A stretch of 64,000 bases of DNA, from the NCBI GenBank assembly GCA_016718035.1, contig JADKEK010000003.1, forward strand, positions 479,501-543,500, read 5' to 3'. Every line of letters starts with the position of its first letter. Within the stretch, counting starts at the first letter, position 1. Below the pieces are notes generated by a model. The model had not been told where the DNA came from. It made no database searches and saw only the letters and a list, made by a program, of their open reading frames with translations. Positions 27,981 through 36,501 of the stretch are shown here, in pieces. The position numbers and the translations under genes were made by a program. The DNA comes from Bacteroidota bacterium. Its GTDB lineage: Bacteria > Bacteroidota > Bacteroidia > Chitinophagales > BACL12.

Positions 27981-28012
27981 TTTGCAAAACGGCTTTATTG
28001 CAACGATATTTG
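27981..28012 (+). promoter_or_regulatory. likely promoter of the small membrane protein gene
   Basis: TTTG at 27981-27984 and GATATTTG at 28005-28012 (one mismatch to TAnnTTTG) are 20 nt apart. The site lies 14 nt before the proposed TTG start. Confidence 0.45.
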
Positions 28013-28026
28013 TAAAAAAATAACCA

Positions 28027-28191
28027 TTGAATACAGGGGACTGGATACAGGTTTTGGGGTTAATTGTTGTATTTATGATTTTGGTAATCATTATTTACAG
28101 CATTATAAACTGGCCATGGTATGCTTCAACTGCATTAATTATTGCTGCATTGATTGTCGGGTGGCTGGTTAACCGATTTATTAAATTGTAG
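28027..28191 (+). CDS. small two-helix membrane protein (54 aa, TTG start)
   Basis: A short frame not starting with ATG. Read from the TTG at 28027 it gives MNTGDWIQVLGLIVVF, then a continuous hydrophobic run, a short polar turn (NWPWYAS), a second hydrophobic helix (TALIIAALIVGWLVN) and a basic end (RFIKL). That is the layout of a two-pass inner-membrane miniprotein. A stop at 28021 bounds it upstream. An internal ATG at codon 17 would cut the first helix. A plausible promoter lies just upstream. The overlapping ATG frame 27978-28172 encodes an improbable Cys-rich peptide. Function unknown. Confidence 0.6.
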   Translation: MNTGDWIQVLGLIVVFMILVIIIYSIINWPWYASTALIIAALIVGWLVNRFIKL

Positions 28192-28250
28192 GGTTATAAC
28201 TTATCCCATTTACCAACAAAAGCCCTTTTAACAAGCTTTATGGCGCTCAA

Positions 28251-28283
28251 TTGTATTATTCAGGCGAGTTCTTGCTACCTTTG
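28251..28283 (+). promoter_or_regulatory. promoter of the DUF2911 lipoprotein gene
   Basis: TTG at 28251-28253 and TACCTTTG at 28276-28283, spacing 22. The ATG at 28305 lies 21 nt downstream, which rules out starts nearer 28251. Confidence 0.7.
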
Positions 28284-28304
28284 TTGGGTCAAATAAACCA
28301 AATT

Positions 28305-28889
28305 ATGCAAAAATCAATTGTTTTAACATTAGGTATTGCTATGCTCACGCTTTTTGGAGCATGCAAAAATTCATCGCAGGAAGCCATCAAAGAAAAGAGG
28401 AAAGAGGAAATGACCAATAAAGAAAATCGTGTGAGTCCTCCGGCAACTGCAACCGCAACAATAGGAACAAATACGGTAACCGTAAACTATAGTTCACCTG
28501 CTGTTAAAGGCCGCCCTATATGGGGAGCATTAGTGCCTTATGGAGAAGTATGGAGAACCGGCGCAAATGAGGCTTCTACAGTTACCTTTACACAAGATGT
28601 TACCATACAGGGGCAAACACTTACTAAGGACACCTACTCCTACTTTACCATACCTACCGATACGGTTTGGACAGTAATATTTAATGTAAATGAAACACAA
28701 TGGGGTGCATTCAAATACGATCAAAGTGAAGATGCATTAAGAGTGCAGGTTAAACCGGTAATGGTAGAAACTAATACTGAAAATTTATCCTTTAGTGTTG
28801 TTCCGGATGCGACACCAAATTCAGGAATCATTCGTTTAAATTGGGAAAAATTACAATTAGATTGTCCGTTCACGAACGTTGGCAACTAA
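28305..28889 (+). CDS. DUF2911 domain-containing lipoprotein
   Basis: Protein of 194 aa with a lipoprotein signal (LTLFGAC, Cys ~18) and a Lys/Glu-rich tether. The DUF2911 domain follows: VTVNYSSPAVKGRPIWGALVPYGEVWRTGANEAS is split across conserved blocks, then LTKDTYSYFTIP and WGAFKYDQSEDALRV. The start at 28305 follows from the promoter at 28251-28283 and gives the signal peptide. Members are common in Bacteroidota; their function is unknown. It ends at a strong terminator. Confidence 0.92.
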   Translation: MQKSIVLTLGIAMLTLFGACKNSSQEAIKEKRKEEMTNKENRVSPPATATATIGTNTVTVNYSSPAVKGRPIWGALVPYGEVWRTGANEASTVTFTQDVTIQGQTLTKDTYSYFTIPTDTVWTVIFNVNETQWGAFKYDQSEDALRVQVKPVMVETNTENLSFSVVPDATPNSGIIRLNWEKLQLDCPFTNVGN

Positions 28890-28910
28890 TTAATTATAAA
28901 AACTATACTA

Positions 28911-28941
28911 ACCCGGTTAATTATTTTAACCGGGTTTTTTA
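28911..28941 (+). terminator. rho-independent terminator after the DUF2911 gene
   Basis: An 11-bp stem (AACCCGGTTAA / TTAACCGGGTT) with a 5-nt loop and a T-run. It also separates the convergent minus-strand gene ending at 28963. Confidence 0.9.
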
Positions 28942-28962
28942 TTGCAAAATAAATTCGGAAAT

Positions 28963-29370
28963 TTAATAATAAGTCAACATCACAAATGATGTTGTATTGG
29001 CAGGTGTTGTTACCGAGTCGATGAGTATACCTAAAATAGGATGAGTAGCTTTTATGTAATAATAATCTTTGTCTAAACCATTAATTTCTGCGTGGCCATT
29101 TTCATCTGTAGTTCGTGTTGCTTCAGGATAATAATCGTAGGCAAGTTCTTCATAACTCAAATAAATATCAATTTTAACATCCTGAACAGTGCTATCCATT
29201 AACGGAGAAATATCATAAATTCGATTGACGTCAAAAATAATGGTTCTGTTAAAGTTCTGACTGGCATTAAAATTATCGTCAGGCAACTCCGTTTCACTAC
29301 ATGCATAAAAACCAAATGCAATGAAATACAACAGGATTAATTGCAAATAAAATCTCGCCAAAAATTTCAT
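28963..29370 (-). CDS. small lipoprotein of unknown function
   Basis: Protein of 135 aa. The N-terminal hydrophobic stretch ends in a lipobox (GFYAC, Cys ~24), so it is probably an outer- or inner-membrane lipoprotein. The mature part is short and beta-rich. Its end (TTDENGHAEINGLDKDYYYI, then TPANTTSFVMLTYY) resembles a CnaB or carboxypeptidase-regulatory-like beta-sandwich, which is common in Bacteroidota surface proteins. No catalytic motif. It is about 100 nt from the CpeT-like gene upstream and might follow it in one transcript. Confidence 0.7.
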   Translation of the reverse strand: MKFLARFYLQLILLYFIAFGFYACSETELPDDNFNASQNFNRTIIFDVNRIYDISPLMDSTVQDVKIDIYLSYEELAYDYYPEATRTTDENGHAEINGLDKDYYYIKATHPILGILIDSVTTPANTTSFVMLTYY

Positions 29371-29472
29371 GTAATAAAATTACCGTTAATTCACTGAATT
29401 AGATAATACGAATGTAATACTAACGTAATTTTTTAGTCCAAGTATTTATCAAGGATTAATAGCGGCATACAA

Positions 29473-30108
29473 TCACTCCGTTGTTTTTACAAAAATATAA
29501 CCGCCAGTTTCTGCCCCCCAAACCTGTTTCCCATTAGCATCCCAGCCACGATCCCAGCTTAACAACTGTTCATCAGTGATGACAACTTCACTGGTTGCAT
29601 AACTAGCGCCACGCAAACTGCTCGGGCAAGATGTAGCACCTGTGGAACCGACGAATCGATTGATATTGATATCTCCAACTAACTCATGTTCGTATTTTAA
29701 AGTAATAGTACAACCATCGCGTAAAATCAATTTATCAAATGTGAGGTTGCTCAATTTTGACGCATCGTTCCAACCACCTGCATATTGTAATGGATTTTCA
29801 AATTCATATACACGACTTTCATAAATACCCAATGCAATTTCTACTACCTGATATACTCTTTGGCGATATGGTTTATCTTGCGCGCTGCCCATTGCTTGTT
29901 CTACATATAGCCAATTGCCGGATTCATTACCCATTTGAATATCAACCATATGCAATCGGATATCATAAAAATTAGAATCGGCTTTGCTTTGGGCTTCACT
30001 TGAAAACGAACCTGTCATATATGCCAATAAGGTTCCATAAATATTTTCAAGCTGTGCTTTCGATTGAAACGAAACTAAAAACAGAAAAATAAAAACAAGT
30101 TTTTTCAT
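29473..30108 (-). CDS. CpcT/CpeT-family protein
   Basis: Protein of 211 aa with a signal peptide (cleaved near SKAQ-L). The rest fits the CpcT/CpeT chromophore lyase family: YMTGSFSSEAQSKADSNFYDIRLHM near the N-terminus (in two overlapping blocks), then NWLYVEQA, then PYRQRVYQVV and a Cys-containing C-terminal half. In cyanobacteria these proteins attach phycobilins to phycobiliproteins. No such pigment genes are visible, and the protein is predicted to be exported, so the role must differ. Its start codon directly abuts the stop of glyS, so both are probably translated from one mRNA. Confidence 0.88.
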   Translation of the reverse strand: MKKLVFIFLFLVSFQSKAQLENIYGTLLAYMTGSFSSEAQSKADSNFYDIRLHMVDIQMGNESGNWLYVEQAMGSAQDKPYRQRVYQVVEIALGIYESRVYEFENPLQYAGGWNDASKLSNLTFDKLILRDGCTITLKYEHELVGDININRFVGSTGATSCPSSLRGASYATSEVVITDEQLLSWDRGWDANGKQVWGAETGGYIFVKTTE

Positions 30109-31653
30109 TTAATCTGCTAATTGTTTTAATACGGTATTAATATCCACTTTTGCATTTACAATTTGTAATACATCGGCAATAGCAATACGTTCTTGTTGCA
30201 TACTGTCGCGTTCGCGGATGGTAACAGTATTATCTTCTAATGTTTGATGGTCAACGGTAATACAATATGGTGTACCAATGGCATCCATTCGACGGTAACG
30301 TTTGCCGATACTGTCTTTTTCTTCGTAATAACACTGATGATTAAATTTCAGTGTATTAAATATTTCCATTGCTTTTTCCGGTAAACCATCTTTTTTAATT
30401 AATGGTAATACTGCTACTTTAATTGGCGCAAGAATAGCAGGTAAACGCAATACCACACGTGTTTCTTCGCCAACACCTTCTTCGTCATAAGCATTGCACA
30501 TCATGGCTAAAAACATACGGTCGCAACCGATGGATGTTTCAACTACATAAGGAATATAATTTTCATTTAATTCAGGATCAAAATATTGTAATTTTTTTCC
30601 GCTGAATTCTGTATGTCGGCTTAAGTCAAAATTTGTTCGCGAGTGAATACCTTCCAGTTCTTTAAAACCAAATGGAAATTTAAATTCAATATCTACCGCA
30701 GCATTTGCATAATGTGCAACTTTATCGTGGTCGTGGAATTGTAACATGCTCGCATCAGTACCTAAAGCGCGGTGCCATAACATGCGTGTTTTTTTCCAGT
30801 AATTATAATAATTCATTTCTTCACCCGGACGAACAAAAAATTGCATTTCCATTTGTTCGAATTCACGCATGCGGAAAATAAACTGACGCGCAACAATTTC
30901 ATTTCTGAATGCTTTACCAATTTGTGCAATACCAAAAGGTATTTTCTGACGCGTAGTTTTTTGCACATTCAAAAAATTAACAAAAATACCCTGAGCAGTT
31001 TCAGGACGCAGATAAACAACATCCGAAGAATCGGACGCAGCACCAAAACTGGTTGAAAACATCAAATTAAACTGACGTACATCGGTCCAATTGCGTGTAC
31101 CTGAAATCGGGTCAACAATTTCGCAATCAATAATTATTTGTTTGAGCTCGTCGAGATTATTATCATTTAACGCTTTAACAAAACGCGTATGCACAGCTTC
31201 TCTTTTGGCAGCAATTTCGAGCACACGACCATTGGTAGTTCTGAACATTGTTTCATCGAAATTTTCGAAACGTTTTTTTGCTTTTTCTACCTCTTTATCA
31301 ATCTTTTCATCCTGTTTCGCCAAAAACTCTTCAATAAGCACATCGGCGCGGTAACGTTTTTTAGAATCTTTATTGTCAATCAGCGGGTCGCTAAATGCAT
31401 CCACGTGGCCGCTTGCCTTCCAGGTAGTCGGGTGCATCAAAATAGCTGAATCGAGGCCCACAATGTTTTCATGCATCTGCACCATGGCCTTCCACCAGTA
31501 TTCTTTGATATTGTTTTTCAGCAAGGCACCGTATGGACCGTAATCGTAAACAGCACTCAATCCATCATAAATTTCCGAACTTTGGAATATATAACCATAC
31601 TCCTTAGCATGGCTTATCACTTTTTTAAACTTTTCTGCGTCGTTGGCAATCAT
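30109..31653 (-). CDS. glyS: glycyl-tRNA synthetase (homodimeric class II type)
   Basis: Protein of 514 aa. It shows the class II core with FIFRMREFEQMEMQFFV (motif 2 region), LRPETAQGIF and a C-terminal anticodon-binding domain (LAPIKVAVLPLIKK). N-terminal residues YIFQSSEIYDGLSAVYDYGPYG are typical of the alpha2 GlyRS rather than the two-subunit bacterial form (seen in two blocks). It charges tRNA-Gly in the cytoplasm. The -7 element TACCTTTG sits 4 nt before the ATG, predicting a leaderless mRNA. The CpcT/CpeT-like gene follows without a gap. Confidence 0.96.
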   Translation of the reverse strand: MIANDAEKFKKVISHAKEYGYIFQSSEIYDGLSAVYDYGPYGALLKNNIKEYWWKAMVQMHENIVGLDSAILMHPTTWKASGHVDAFSDPLIDNKDSKKRYRADVLIEEFLAKQDEKIDKEVEKAKKRFENFDETMFRTTNGRVLEIAAKREAVHTRFVKALNDNNLDELKQIIIDCEIVDPISGTRNWTDVRQFNLMFSTSFGAASDSSDVVYLRPETAQGIFVNFLNVQKTTRQKIPFGIAQIGKAFRNEIVARQFIFRMREFEQMEMQFFVRPGEEMNYYNYWKKTRMLWHRALGTDASMLQFHDHDKVAHYANAAVDIEFKFPFGFKELEGIHSRTNFDLSRHTEFSGKKLQYFDPELNENYIPYVVETSIGCDRMFLAMMCNAYDEEGVGEETRVVLRLPAILAPIKVAVLPLIKKDGLPEKAMEIFNTLKFNHQCYYEEKDSIGKRYRRMDAIGTPYCITVDHQTLEDNTVTIRERDSMQQERIAIADVLQIVNAKVDINTVLKQLAD

Positions 31654-31665
31654 GGCGCAAAGGTA
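31651..31665 (-). promoter_or_regulatory. promoter placed for a leaderless mRNA (glyS)
   Basis: The minus strand reads TACCTTTGCGCCATG, identical to the 15 bases at the ABC-F gene start. Only 4 nt separate the -7 element from the ATG. Confidence 0.65.
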
Positions 31666-31950
31666 AGGGGTTTAAGGGAAGATTGGAAACAGGAAAAGTG
31701 CCTTGGTTTGGCGGCGAAAATGCTGTTCTCGGAACGTATTTTGATGTATTTTAGCTTAATGCGTTCAAGCGATGGTAAATGAAAAGATTGAAAAAAATTA
31801 GTAATAACGGTATTAACATTACACCTTATTGCTAATTTTTTTTCATATATAAACAACTTTTTGATTCCCAATTATTTAATAACAAGTGGGTATTCATTGC
31901 AATTAAGTTTTTCCGCGAATTTAACAACTTTATATTTAAGTGATGCTCCA

Positions 31951-32241
31951 ATGACTAATAGAAAATTTGACCAGTTAAGACGAACTTCTATAAATGTTAA
32001 GTTTTCATTAGGCGTTCAATTTGCGTCAACAGATAAGGCATATTACCTGGATATTTTTACTTATGTTTCGGGCAATGGGTTTGTAGCAACCAAGCAGGAT
32101 AAATTAGAAATTATCGATGGAATGCTCACTACTAGATACTTTTTCGAAAATGAAACTTACAACTATACACTGTATACCTTCACTACAACCGATAATGTAG
32201 TTTTCTATAACGTGCAAGTGTTTAAAAATTTCGGGAAATAA
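31951..32241 (+). CDS. hypothetical protein (96 aa)
   Basis: Short frame beginning with the ATG at 31951; the same frame is open up to a TTG at 31861 but that extension looks non-coding. Residues form an amphipathic, beta-rich pattern (SINVKFSLGVQFASTDKAYYL, then ENETYNYTLYTFTTTDNVVF, both in part) with no signal peptide or known motif. A TATATTTA element at 31931-31938 may be its -7 site. A strong terminator follows 9 nt after the stop, which supports real transcription. Function unknown. Confidence 0.5.
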   Translation: MTNRKFDQLRRTSINVKFSLGVQFASTDKAYYLDIFTYVSGNGFVATKQDKLEIIDGMLTTRYFFENETYNYTLYTFTTTDNVVFYNVQVFKNFGK

Positions 32242-32249
32242 TTAAATGC

Positions 32250-32285
32250 AAAGGAGGCGCTACAAAAACAACGCCTCCTTTTTTA
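32250..32285 (+). terminator. rho-independent terminator
   Basis: Stem AAAGGAGGCG / CGCCTCCTTT with a 12-nt loop and a T-run. It lies between the convergent ends of the genes at 31951-32241 and 32301-33197. Confidence 0.9.
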
Positions 32286-32300
32286 ATTATAGTGGTTTGT

Positions 32301-33197
32301 TTATTGAATCTGAATAATTTGCTTAGAATAGTTATATGAGTCTTTATTAATGGTTACAATGTATGTTCCATTTAAAGCCACAACATTAAATTTATTATTC
32401 AATTCACCTAGGTAACCTGAGCTTATTACCTTACCTTCCAAATTTATAATTGAGTAATTCCCACCTAATAGTTGCTTATTAATATTAATGCAAACAGTTC
32501 CAGAATAGCTATAAATTGTTGGTATATAAAAATCTAAATTTGCGATTCCAACGGTAGTTGTGTCACCTATTGTGTCACCGGCATAAATACCGGTTTCGCA
32601 TTTTGTTTCATAAGCGTAGTCCTTAACAATTAACTTCCTTCCATTTTCTAATACATCGCAGCGTATCCAACCGTAATGTAAGCAATCCAATGAATCATAA
32701 AATCTCACGCCAAGAAAGTGGTCAAGTACTTCGGGATACCATATTCCTCCCTTTGGAAAGTAATCGCCATCCGTTTGTATATATCTGTAAGCTATTCTTT
32801 GGTAGCCATCATTATGAAATATTAAACTTTCGTCTATTAATTCACTTTCATTTAAAGCAAATGGAAAGTAAACTGTAAAACCGCCATAAAATGGAGTAAT
32901 AACATGAGTTAAAGCTGCAATTTCATTATTAGGTGATTGAGGGCCAGCATATAATGCGTTAAGGTGTGAACTGTAGTAAGAATAGTAAGTAGAAAAATCA
33001 AACGACCGATTTAAAAATCCGAAGTCAACTATACCATCATTATTCATGTCAACTCCTGCTGTTTCCCAATTATTATCTAAAACAAAATCAGGGTCAATAT
33101 CTGTATATATAGCTTGTCCTCTCGAACTTGAATTTAAAGCTAAAAAGCAAGCTGACAAAGCTGAATATTGCGTTAAAATAAATTTGTTATTTTTCAC
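32301..33197 (-). CDS. secreted protein with T9SS type A sorting domain
   Basis: Protein of 298 aa. It starts with GTG immediately after the stop of the upstream gene (no gap), so translation is probably coupled. A signal-like N-terminus (ALSACFLALNSSSRGQ-A) is followed by a beta-rich region with an Asp-rich loop (DMNNDGIVDFGF), likely calcium-binding. Such DxNxDGxxDF proteins resemble PEP-CTERM-like or FG-GAP-like surface proteins of Bacteroidota. The C-terminal ~70 residues form a type A sorting domain (GGNYSIINLEGKVISSG, GTYIVTI). Function unknown; context suggests a partner of the adjacent glycoside hydrolase. Confidence 0.8.
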   Translation of the reverse strand: MKNNKFILTQYSALSACFLALNSSSRGQAIYTDIDPDFVLDNNWETAGVDMNNDGIVDFGFLNRSFDFSTYYSYYSSHLNALYAGPQSPNNEIAALTHVITPFYGGFTVYFPFALNESELIDESLIFHNDGYQRIAYRYIQTDGDYFPKGGIWYPEVLDHFLGVRFYDSLDCLHYGWIRCDVLENGRKLIVKDYAYETKCETGIYAGDTIGDTTTVGIANLDFYIPTIYSYSGTVCININKQLLGGNYSIINLEGKVISSGYLGELNNKFNVVALNGTYIVTINKDSYNYSKQIIQIQ

Positions 33198-35726
33198 TTA
33201 CTGTTTTATAAGTTGTTTTACTATAGTGTTTCCGTTGTCAAATTTAACCAAAATTTGGTAAACTCCATTAGGCAAAGCAGAAATATTTAAGCTGCCATTG
33301 TTTTTTATTGCGGTTTTTAATGCGGTTTCACCAAGAATATTGACAACTTCAATTGACATGAAATTTAAAATTTCACAATCTACCTGTAAACATTGTGCTT
33401 GCAAACGGACTTCATTACTGGCTGGGTTAGGATAAAGGTTGACATTATAATTAATTGAACCTGAAACTCTTTCCGGCGGGTAATACGCTTCAATTGGCAC
33501 CTTAATGTAACCAAATGAATAAGCAGGCACCTCTAAACATTTTAACGGATCTCCACTTCCTGGACAGTTTGGAACATTTAAAATAGTGTCTATTTGAGTT
33601 ATTTCAATTGGAAATTCAACATCGTATGGGTCATTATAACATTCGTTTAATTTAAAAAGTGTGTTTTTCCCTTGCCCTGATGTAGAATATGGTTTTGATG
33701 CCTTTACACAATAAATAGTTGCTGTATCTACAATTGTTAGGGTGCCACCAGGATAAATTCCGGTCGTTCCCGCAGTATTTAGCAGGTATTGCTGTGTTGT
33801 ATCTCTTTGGTTGGAGAAATAAATGTAAAGGTTCTCCTTTGCTGTATCTATAAAAACTGTAGGCTGCACGTTGACACTTGCAATATATATACCGAAGTTA
33901 CCTTGTAGATACTTCAAATCTTTTTTTGTAATTTCTCCAAGTAACTCATATACAAAATGAGTTGTCCGCTTCATTAAATAGTTGCGTCCATTAGGGTTAG
34001 CATCTGCATTCCAGCTATATGGAATGATATCCTTGCCTAAAAAATCTAGTTCATGTTTACGAGCAGGCCCAATAGTAGCATTGGTTCCACCACCGGCATA
34101 ATTGTGAAACGTTGAATAAGTATGGAATCCATTTCGGTAATTTGCATTATAGTTCAGTTTAACATCTTTTAAAAACCATTCAAAGGTGACATAACCATGC
34201 ATAAAACCATGTGAATAGACACCTATCCTGTTTAATTGACCCTCAGCATAATTACCCTGATCCTTGAAGTTCCATTCGGAAACAATTAATTCTTTTTTTG
34301 AAGCAGAATCAAGGTCGAAATCAAGAACTGAATTGTGTTCGTTATATGACTCTATATATCGTGTCCTTATAAAGGTTCTAAAATTTATCCCTATTCCATC
34401 AAATGCATCTTCAAGCCTTGTATCGTAAGTCTCAAAGCGCCACTCATCATTATTTGGGTTCATATCATCGTTTAGGCAAGCATATGTCGAATCAAGCTGA
34501 ATTAGTGGGATTGAGTCCCAATTGTGCCCATCATAATAGGGATGTAAAATAACAGCATCAAATGCATGTCGGTATTTATTCACCAAGCCAGTAATAGGCT
34601 CTTTAATATGGTATTTTGTTCTTAGGTCTAAATTCCAATCGTCATCTGCCCTTGATCCGCTTTCTGCAGGACCTGCATCTCGCAACGCAAATATTGCATC
34701 ATGAAGGTTTTCAGCGGGTATACCAACTTTACATGTGAATAAAGCCTCATTTTTAAAAGCGCCAATAAAATCATGGTCGTTCCAAACTGCGCTCCCTACA
34801 GTATAAATATCTAGCGAGTCATTATTTATTCCATTAATATATTGCCAATAATCTTCAAAAGTATACCAGCCCATCATTAATCGAGAATAATCGAAATATG
34901 GTTCATTTCCCATTTCTACAAAAACAACGGACAGGTCGTGAATCGGATTATCTCGTAAATATTGAATTATTTCTTTGGTTTCAGTAGCGGTATTGCTGAA
35001 TATATTTAAGCAGTAAATAATTTTCACTACATGACCTGGATTATCTGTTTCAATTTTCTTTACTAAGTTGATAAAGTCATCAATAAATCTATGGGTGCTA
35101 TCTAATAAATTTTGTTCAACCCAATTATTATAGTAACTAAGGTAATCTTCTATATACCCTGGGTCAATCCATTCAGAAAGCGCTACCTCATCATCTGCAT
35201 CTGCAAGTATTTCTGCCAAAGTAGGATTATCAGTTATACTATCTGTAACATCATAAAATCGTGCAATTTTATCAATGTCATAACCATACCCCGGTCCCTC
35301 CATAACATCCATAAACCTGCATTCAGCGCCTCCTGGGAAGCGCAAAGTCTCAGGCTTTAGATCGCTGAGCCATTGCCATTGGTCGTCTGCAGAACCATCA
35401 TTTGGCATAGATTTTCTATTAAAAATTCCAGCAGTATTAAACCCATACAAGCCTTTTGTAACAGTTTTCATTGTTGAACCTAGGTTAATATTTATTATTG
35501 AATCATTTAAACCAAGTCGCAACGCTTCTTCATCTATAGTATCAGTAGCATCAGCTCCGAAATACCAAACAGTATCTAATCCATCAGTATTCGTCTCTAC
35601 AACAATTCCGGTAGTATCAATAATTTCATCAGGGTAATCCTGTGCAAAAAGGTTGCTTGTAGAAGAAAGAAAAATTAATAATAACGAAATGGCTCCTGCC
35701 ATTGATTTCCGACTTGAGTTTTTCAT
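33198..35726 (-). CDS. secreted GH51-like glycoside hydrolase with T9SS type A tail
   Basis: Protein of 842 aa. A signal peptide is cleaved near LFAQ-D. A TIM-barrel catalytic region spans about residues 85-540. The LRFPGG motif (128-133) is shared by GH51/GH79-type enzymes. The acid/base is probably E275 in MGNEP, and the nucleophile E484 in IVSEWN; H395 in HPYYDG also fits a clan GH-A enzyme. A beta-sandwich follows, then a sorting domain (VNLYPNPASN, PNGVYQILV). It likely hydrolyses a plant or algal polysaccharide such as arabinan, but substrate is inferred from the motifs only. A near-consensus TAACTTTC element lies about 20 nt upstream. Confidence 0.78.
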   Translation of the reverse strand: MKNSSRKSMAGAISLLLIFLSSTSNLFAQDYPDEIIDTTGIVVETNTDGLDTVWYFGADATDTIDEEALRLGLNDSIININLGSTMKTVTKGLYGFNTAGIFNRKSMPNDGSADDQWQWLSDLKPETLRFPGGAECRFMDVMEGPGYGYDIDKIARFYDVTDSITDNPTLAEILADADDEVALSEWIDPGYIEDYLSYYNNWVEQNLLDSTHRFIDDFINLVKKIETDNPGHVVKIIYCLNIFSNTATETKEIIQYLRDNPIHDLSVVFVEMGNEPYFDYSRLMMGWYTFEDYWQYINGINNDSLDIYTVGSAVWNDHDFIGAFKNEALFTCKVGIPAENLHDAIFALRDAGPAESGSRADDDWNLDLRTKYHIKEPITGLVNKYRHAFDAVILHPYYDGHNWDSIPLIQLDSTYACLNDDMNPNNDEWRFETYDTRLEDAFDGIGINFRTFIRTRYIESYNEHNSVLDFDLDSASKKELIVSEWNFKDQGNYAEGQLNRIGVYSHGFMHGYVTFEWFLKDVKLNYNANYRNGFHTYSTFHNYAGGGTNATIGPARKHELDFLGKDIIPYSWNADANPNGRNYLMKRTTHFVYELLGEITKKDLKYLQGNFGIYIASVNVQPTVFIDTAKENLYIYFSNQRDTTQQYLLNTAGTTGIYPGGTLTIVDTATIYCVKASKPYSTSGQGKNTLFKLNECYNDPYDVEFPIEITQIDTILNVPNCPGSGDPLKCLEVPAYSFGYIKVPIEAYYPPERVSGSINYNVNLYPNPASNEVRLQAQCLQVDCEILNFMSIEVVNILGETALKTAIKNNGSLNISALPNGVYQILVKFDNGNTIVKQLIKQ

Positions 35727-36038
35727 TAGAGTAAATTTGGTTTTAAGAAAGTTAAAGAACTAATACTTTTCCAGTATTATGCTAAACAAATCTAACGTAT
35801 AACTTATTGAAGTTTTGTTAAATTACATTTTGTGCAATAGATTCACGGAAAACCGTTAATTATATTCATTATTCGTTAATTAGAGCTGAAAATTATTATC
35901 AATTTCATAAGTATTCTAAAATATAAATGGTATCAGCAACCGGTGAAGAGTCATTATTCACATATGTTTATCTCTATAAATTTTAAGTAAACCCTGATTT
36001 TTATAATTTTACTATCAATCTAAAATTATTTATTCAAA
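35727..36038. other. intergenic region between divergent genes
   Basis: About 310 AT-rich bases. Holds the minus-strand TAACTTTC element (35744-35751) for the glycoside hydrolase gene and TAATTTTA at 36004-36011 as a possible -7 site for the plus-strand gene. No gene or terminator recognised. Confidence 0.4.
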
Positions 36039-36500
36039 ATGTTATATTGGCATGCATTGTTAATAGAGTGGCGTAAACTTGGCCGAAAGGGGTTAAGTGT
36101 TCCATATATTTTGGGTAGTCAAATGTATTTGAAGAATAACACCACACGACAATCTATCACTGATTTAATAATTTCAATTACTACCAATAACCTTATAAAA
36201 GTATACTTTACTTATTGTCCTGAAATAGATGGGTTAATTTTATGTTACAAGGACGATACGGCTACTAAATTGCTTGGAGCATATCCAAAAATAAATGGAA
36301 ATGAACAAAACAATTTATTTGTAACAAATTTTTTAGATGAATTTCACGTAGACCTGAGTTTTTTAATTAGTGAATTGTTGGAAAGGCATCAAAAGGATAT
36401 TTCAACCGGTCGGTTTTCAAGAATTGACCGGGCCTGGCAAGCCTTTTCAATAGATGAAATTAATTTTATTCGACAAACATTTAAAACCTATAACCTGTAA
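36039..36500 (+). CDS. hypothetical protein, first gene of an unrecognised pair
   Basis: Protein of 153 aa with no signal peptide or membrane segment. The N-terminal half is basic and mixed, the middle is beta-like (LIKVYFTYCPEIDGLILCYK), and the C-terminal part is helical with charged residues (DLSFLISELLERHQKDIST). No family recognised. The next gene begins 1 nt after its stop, so the two are surely translated together. The region is more AT-rich than the housekeeping operon that follows, and this pair sits apart from the flanking secreted-protein genes, both signs of an accessory unit. Confidence 0.65.
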   Translation: MLYWHALLIEWRKLGRKGLSVPYILGSQMYLKNNTTRQSITDLIISITTNNLIKVYFTYCPEIDGLILCYKDDTATKLLGAYPKINGNEQNNLFVTNFLDEFHVDLSFLISELLERHQKDISTGRFSRIDRAWQAFSIDEINFIRQTFKTYNL

Positions 36501-36501
36501 T

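Noticed and set aside
27978..28172. A 64-codon ATG frame after the ars operon
   Set aside because: The peptide is Cys-rich with no plausible fold, and the alternative TTG frame (28027-28191) on the same strand has two clean membrane helices and a better promoter position.
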